A stretch of 64,000 bases of DNA from Magnaporthiopsis rhizophila (Eukaryota > Ascomycota > Sordariomycetes > Magnaporthales > Magnaporthaceae). Positions 62,868-64,000 of this stretch are shown piece after piece (positions within the stretch are counted from its first letter, which is position 1; every line of letters starts with the position of its first letter). Location: NCBI GenBank assembly GCA_003049465.1, contig PYSS01000072.1:62001-126000 (forward strand). Direction: 5' to 3'. A program made the position numbers and the translations under genes. The notes under the pieces are model-generated. The model was not told the DNA's origin. It did no database searches and saw only the letters and a program-made list of their open reading frames with translations.

Positions 62868-63433
62868 TACGTCAAATCTGGCTTGCGTCTGTTTTCATAT
62901 CTGCACACTGCGACTTTACCTCATCGAACCATGTTTATCCGAAACCTAGATGCCCACTTCAGGGTGGAAAATAACGCAAGCAATCCTTGACGGGTGCTAT
63001 GTTCGAATGCCGCTCACACCGTTCATTCGCAGGCCTCATCTCAGTGAACAGCACCGACATCACCTGCCTCATTCCCCTGCCAAAAATGCATTCGAGATTA
63101 TCCTATCCTTAGGAGCTAACCGCCACTTTTGGCCATCGCAATGATTAATTAATACAAAACTAACCTATATTTCTAATCGCCATAACGTTCCACGAATCGG
63201 ACTTCTGGGTGTCTATGGTTAATGCGAGCTGACAAATCGGTATCATGCCACCTAATCGCGACATCACGTCTTCTTTGATCAGCCAGCGGAATACTTAAAG
63301 CCGCAGCTTCCCTTCTAAAGTATGACGTCGACAACAAACTCCTGACTCTTGAGTACCACCCAGCAAAGAACGTCAAGACCTCCCTCCAAAAACCCAGAAC
63401 TCTACCCACCTACGCGAGCACCAGATAACAGCC
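62868..63433. other. Intergenic region
   Basis: About 0.57 kb between the Zn2Cys6 gene and the GAL80-like gene, same strand. AT-richer than surrounding coding DNA, T-rich near 62880. No supported gene. Confidence 0.6.
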
Positions 63434-64000
63434 ATGGCACCCATCCGAGTCGGTCTCGTCGGTCTCTCCGCTAGCGCCAAGACGGCCTGGGCTTCGAAGG
63501 CGCACCTGCCCTACCTCCTCTCGGAGCGCGGCCGGGCCCGGTACGAGATCGTGGCGCTGCTCAACTCGAGCGAGGCCGCCGCGCGCGCCGCCATCGCGGC
63601 CTACGACCTGCCGCCCGCGACGCGCGCGTACGGCTCGGCCGCCGACCTGGCGGCCGACCCGGACGTCGACCTCGTCGTCGTCGTCACGCGCGTCGACAAC
63701 CACCACGCCAACGCCCTCGCCAGCGCCCGCGCCGGCAAGCACCTCTACGTCGAGTGGCCGATCACCCAGGACGTGGCCCACTCGCGCGAGCTGCTCGACG
63801 CCGCCGCCGCCGCCGGCGGGCGCACCATGGTTGGCGTCCAGGGCCGCGTTTCGCCGCCCGTGCTCAAGGTGCGGGAGCTGCTACAGCAGGGCCGCATCGG
63901 AAAGGTGCTGAGCAGCGAGGTCCTGGCCAGCGGGGGCCTCAACAGTCGAGACTCAGTCCCTGCTGGCCTTAGCTACTTTACCGACAGGGCTGTTGGTGGG
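63434..64000 (+). CDS. GAL80-like Gfo/Idh/MocA-family protein (5' part, runs off the window)
   Basis: 189 residues are visible from the ATG at 63434; the gene continues past the window end. An N-terminal Rossmann fold begins IRVGLVGLSASAKTAW (GLVGLSAS..., NAD(P)-binding), with strand-ends like LVVVVTRVDNHH and the segment AGKHLYVEWPITQDVAHS. In catalytic family members the corresponding motif is E-K-P, where Lys is the proton relay; here it reads E-W-P (107-109), which I associate with the non-catalytic Gal80-like branch. Yeast Gal80 represses Gal4; in most filamentous fungi the role of such homologues is unclear. Sugar/polyol oxidoreductase remains the alternative. The start is chosen by the first ATG with the conserved API-x-VGLxGLS beginning. 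Confidence 0.8.
   Translation, partial: MAPIRVGLVGLSASAKTAWASKAHLPYLLSERGRARYEIVALLNSSEAAARAAIAAYDLPPATRAYGSAADLAADPDVDLVVVVTRVDNHHANALASARAGKHLYVEWPITQDVAHSRELLDAAAAAGGRTMVGVQGRVSPPVLKVRELLQQGRIGKVLSSEVLASGGLNSRDSVPAGLSYFTDRAVGG

Noticed and set aside
1..64000. tRNA, 5S rRNA or CRISPR arrays
   Set aside because: Scanning by eye for TTCGA-type T-loops and dispersed 5S-like sequence found nothing with matching arms; a tRNAscan/Rfam run could overturn this.
41470..64000. A physical galactose-utilisation cluster with GAL1 and the GAL80-like gene
   Set aside because: They are 20 kb apart with unrelated housekeeping genes between and no GAL7 or GAL10 seen.

Overview
The window is from a filamentous ascomycete, most likely a Sordariomycete (inferred from gene content, not searched). 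It is moderately GC-rich. Its genes carry 0-3 short introns (about 58-166 bp) with GT...AG ends and CTAAC-type branch points. The proteins include fungal families: Zn2Cys6 regulator, DUF1996, cutinase-like esterase and small secreted proteins. I see no rRNA, tRNA, CRISPR or bacterial-type operons.

Layout. 0-7.5 kb: a secreted cutinase-like esterase (-), a secreted DUF1996 protein (+), a membrane-anchored short-chain dehydrogenase (-), then a 302-bp MITE-like inverted-repeat element. 7.6-24 kb: listerin E3 ligase LTN1 (-), a probable mitochondrial protein with EPDGK repeats (+), a small conserved protein (-) and a TOS4-like FHA protein (+). 25-36.5 kb: a four-helix membrane protein (-), a short Kex2-type secreted precursor (-), a secreted alpha/beta hydrolase (-), a cysteine-containing small secreted protein (+) and an AMMECR1 protein (+). 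37-49.5 kb: SGT2 (-), a RINGv membrane protein (+), galactokinase (-), an EB1/BIM1 protein (+), a possible small zinc-ribbon protein (+) and a VAM7-like SNARE (+). 52-64 kb: a proline- and charge-rich membrane protein (+), an I78-type inhibitor (+), TMA20/MCT-1 (+), an MFS transporter (-) divergent from a Zn2Cys6 regulator (+), and the 5' part of a GAL80-like protein (+) that runs off the window.

Most genes are independent housekeeping loci: ribosome rescue (LTN1), translation (TMA20), tail-anchored protein delivery (SGT2), microtubule plus ends (EB1), vacuolar fusion (VAM7) and galactose use (GAL1). Two stretches look like accessory biology: the secreted-protein group at 29.7-35.0 kb, and the divergent transporter/regulator pair at 58.0-62.9 kb. 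No clear novel multi-gene system is visible. The best leads are the inverted-repeat element, the two small secreted proteins, the zinc-ribbon small ORF and the ATG-only first exon inferred for SGT2. Exon joins were worked out by hand from splice signals, reading frame and family conservation; no transcript evidence was available.
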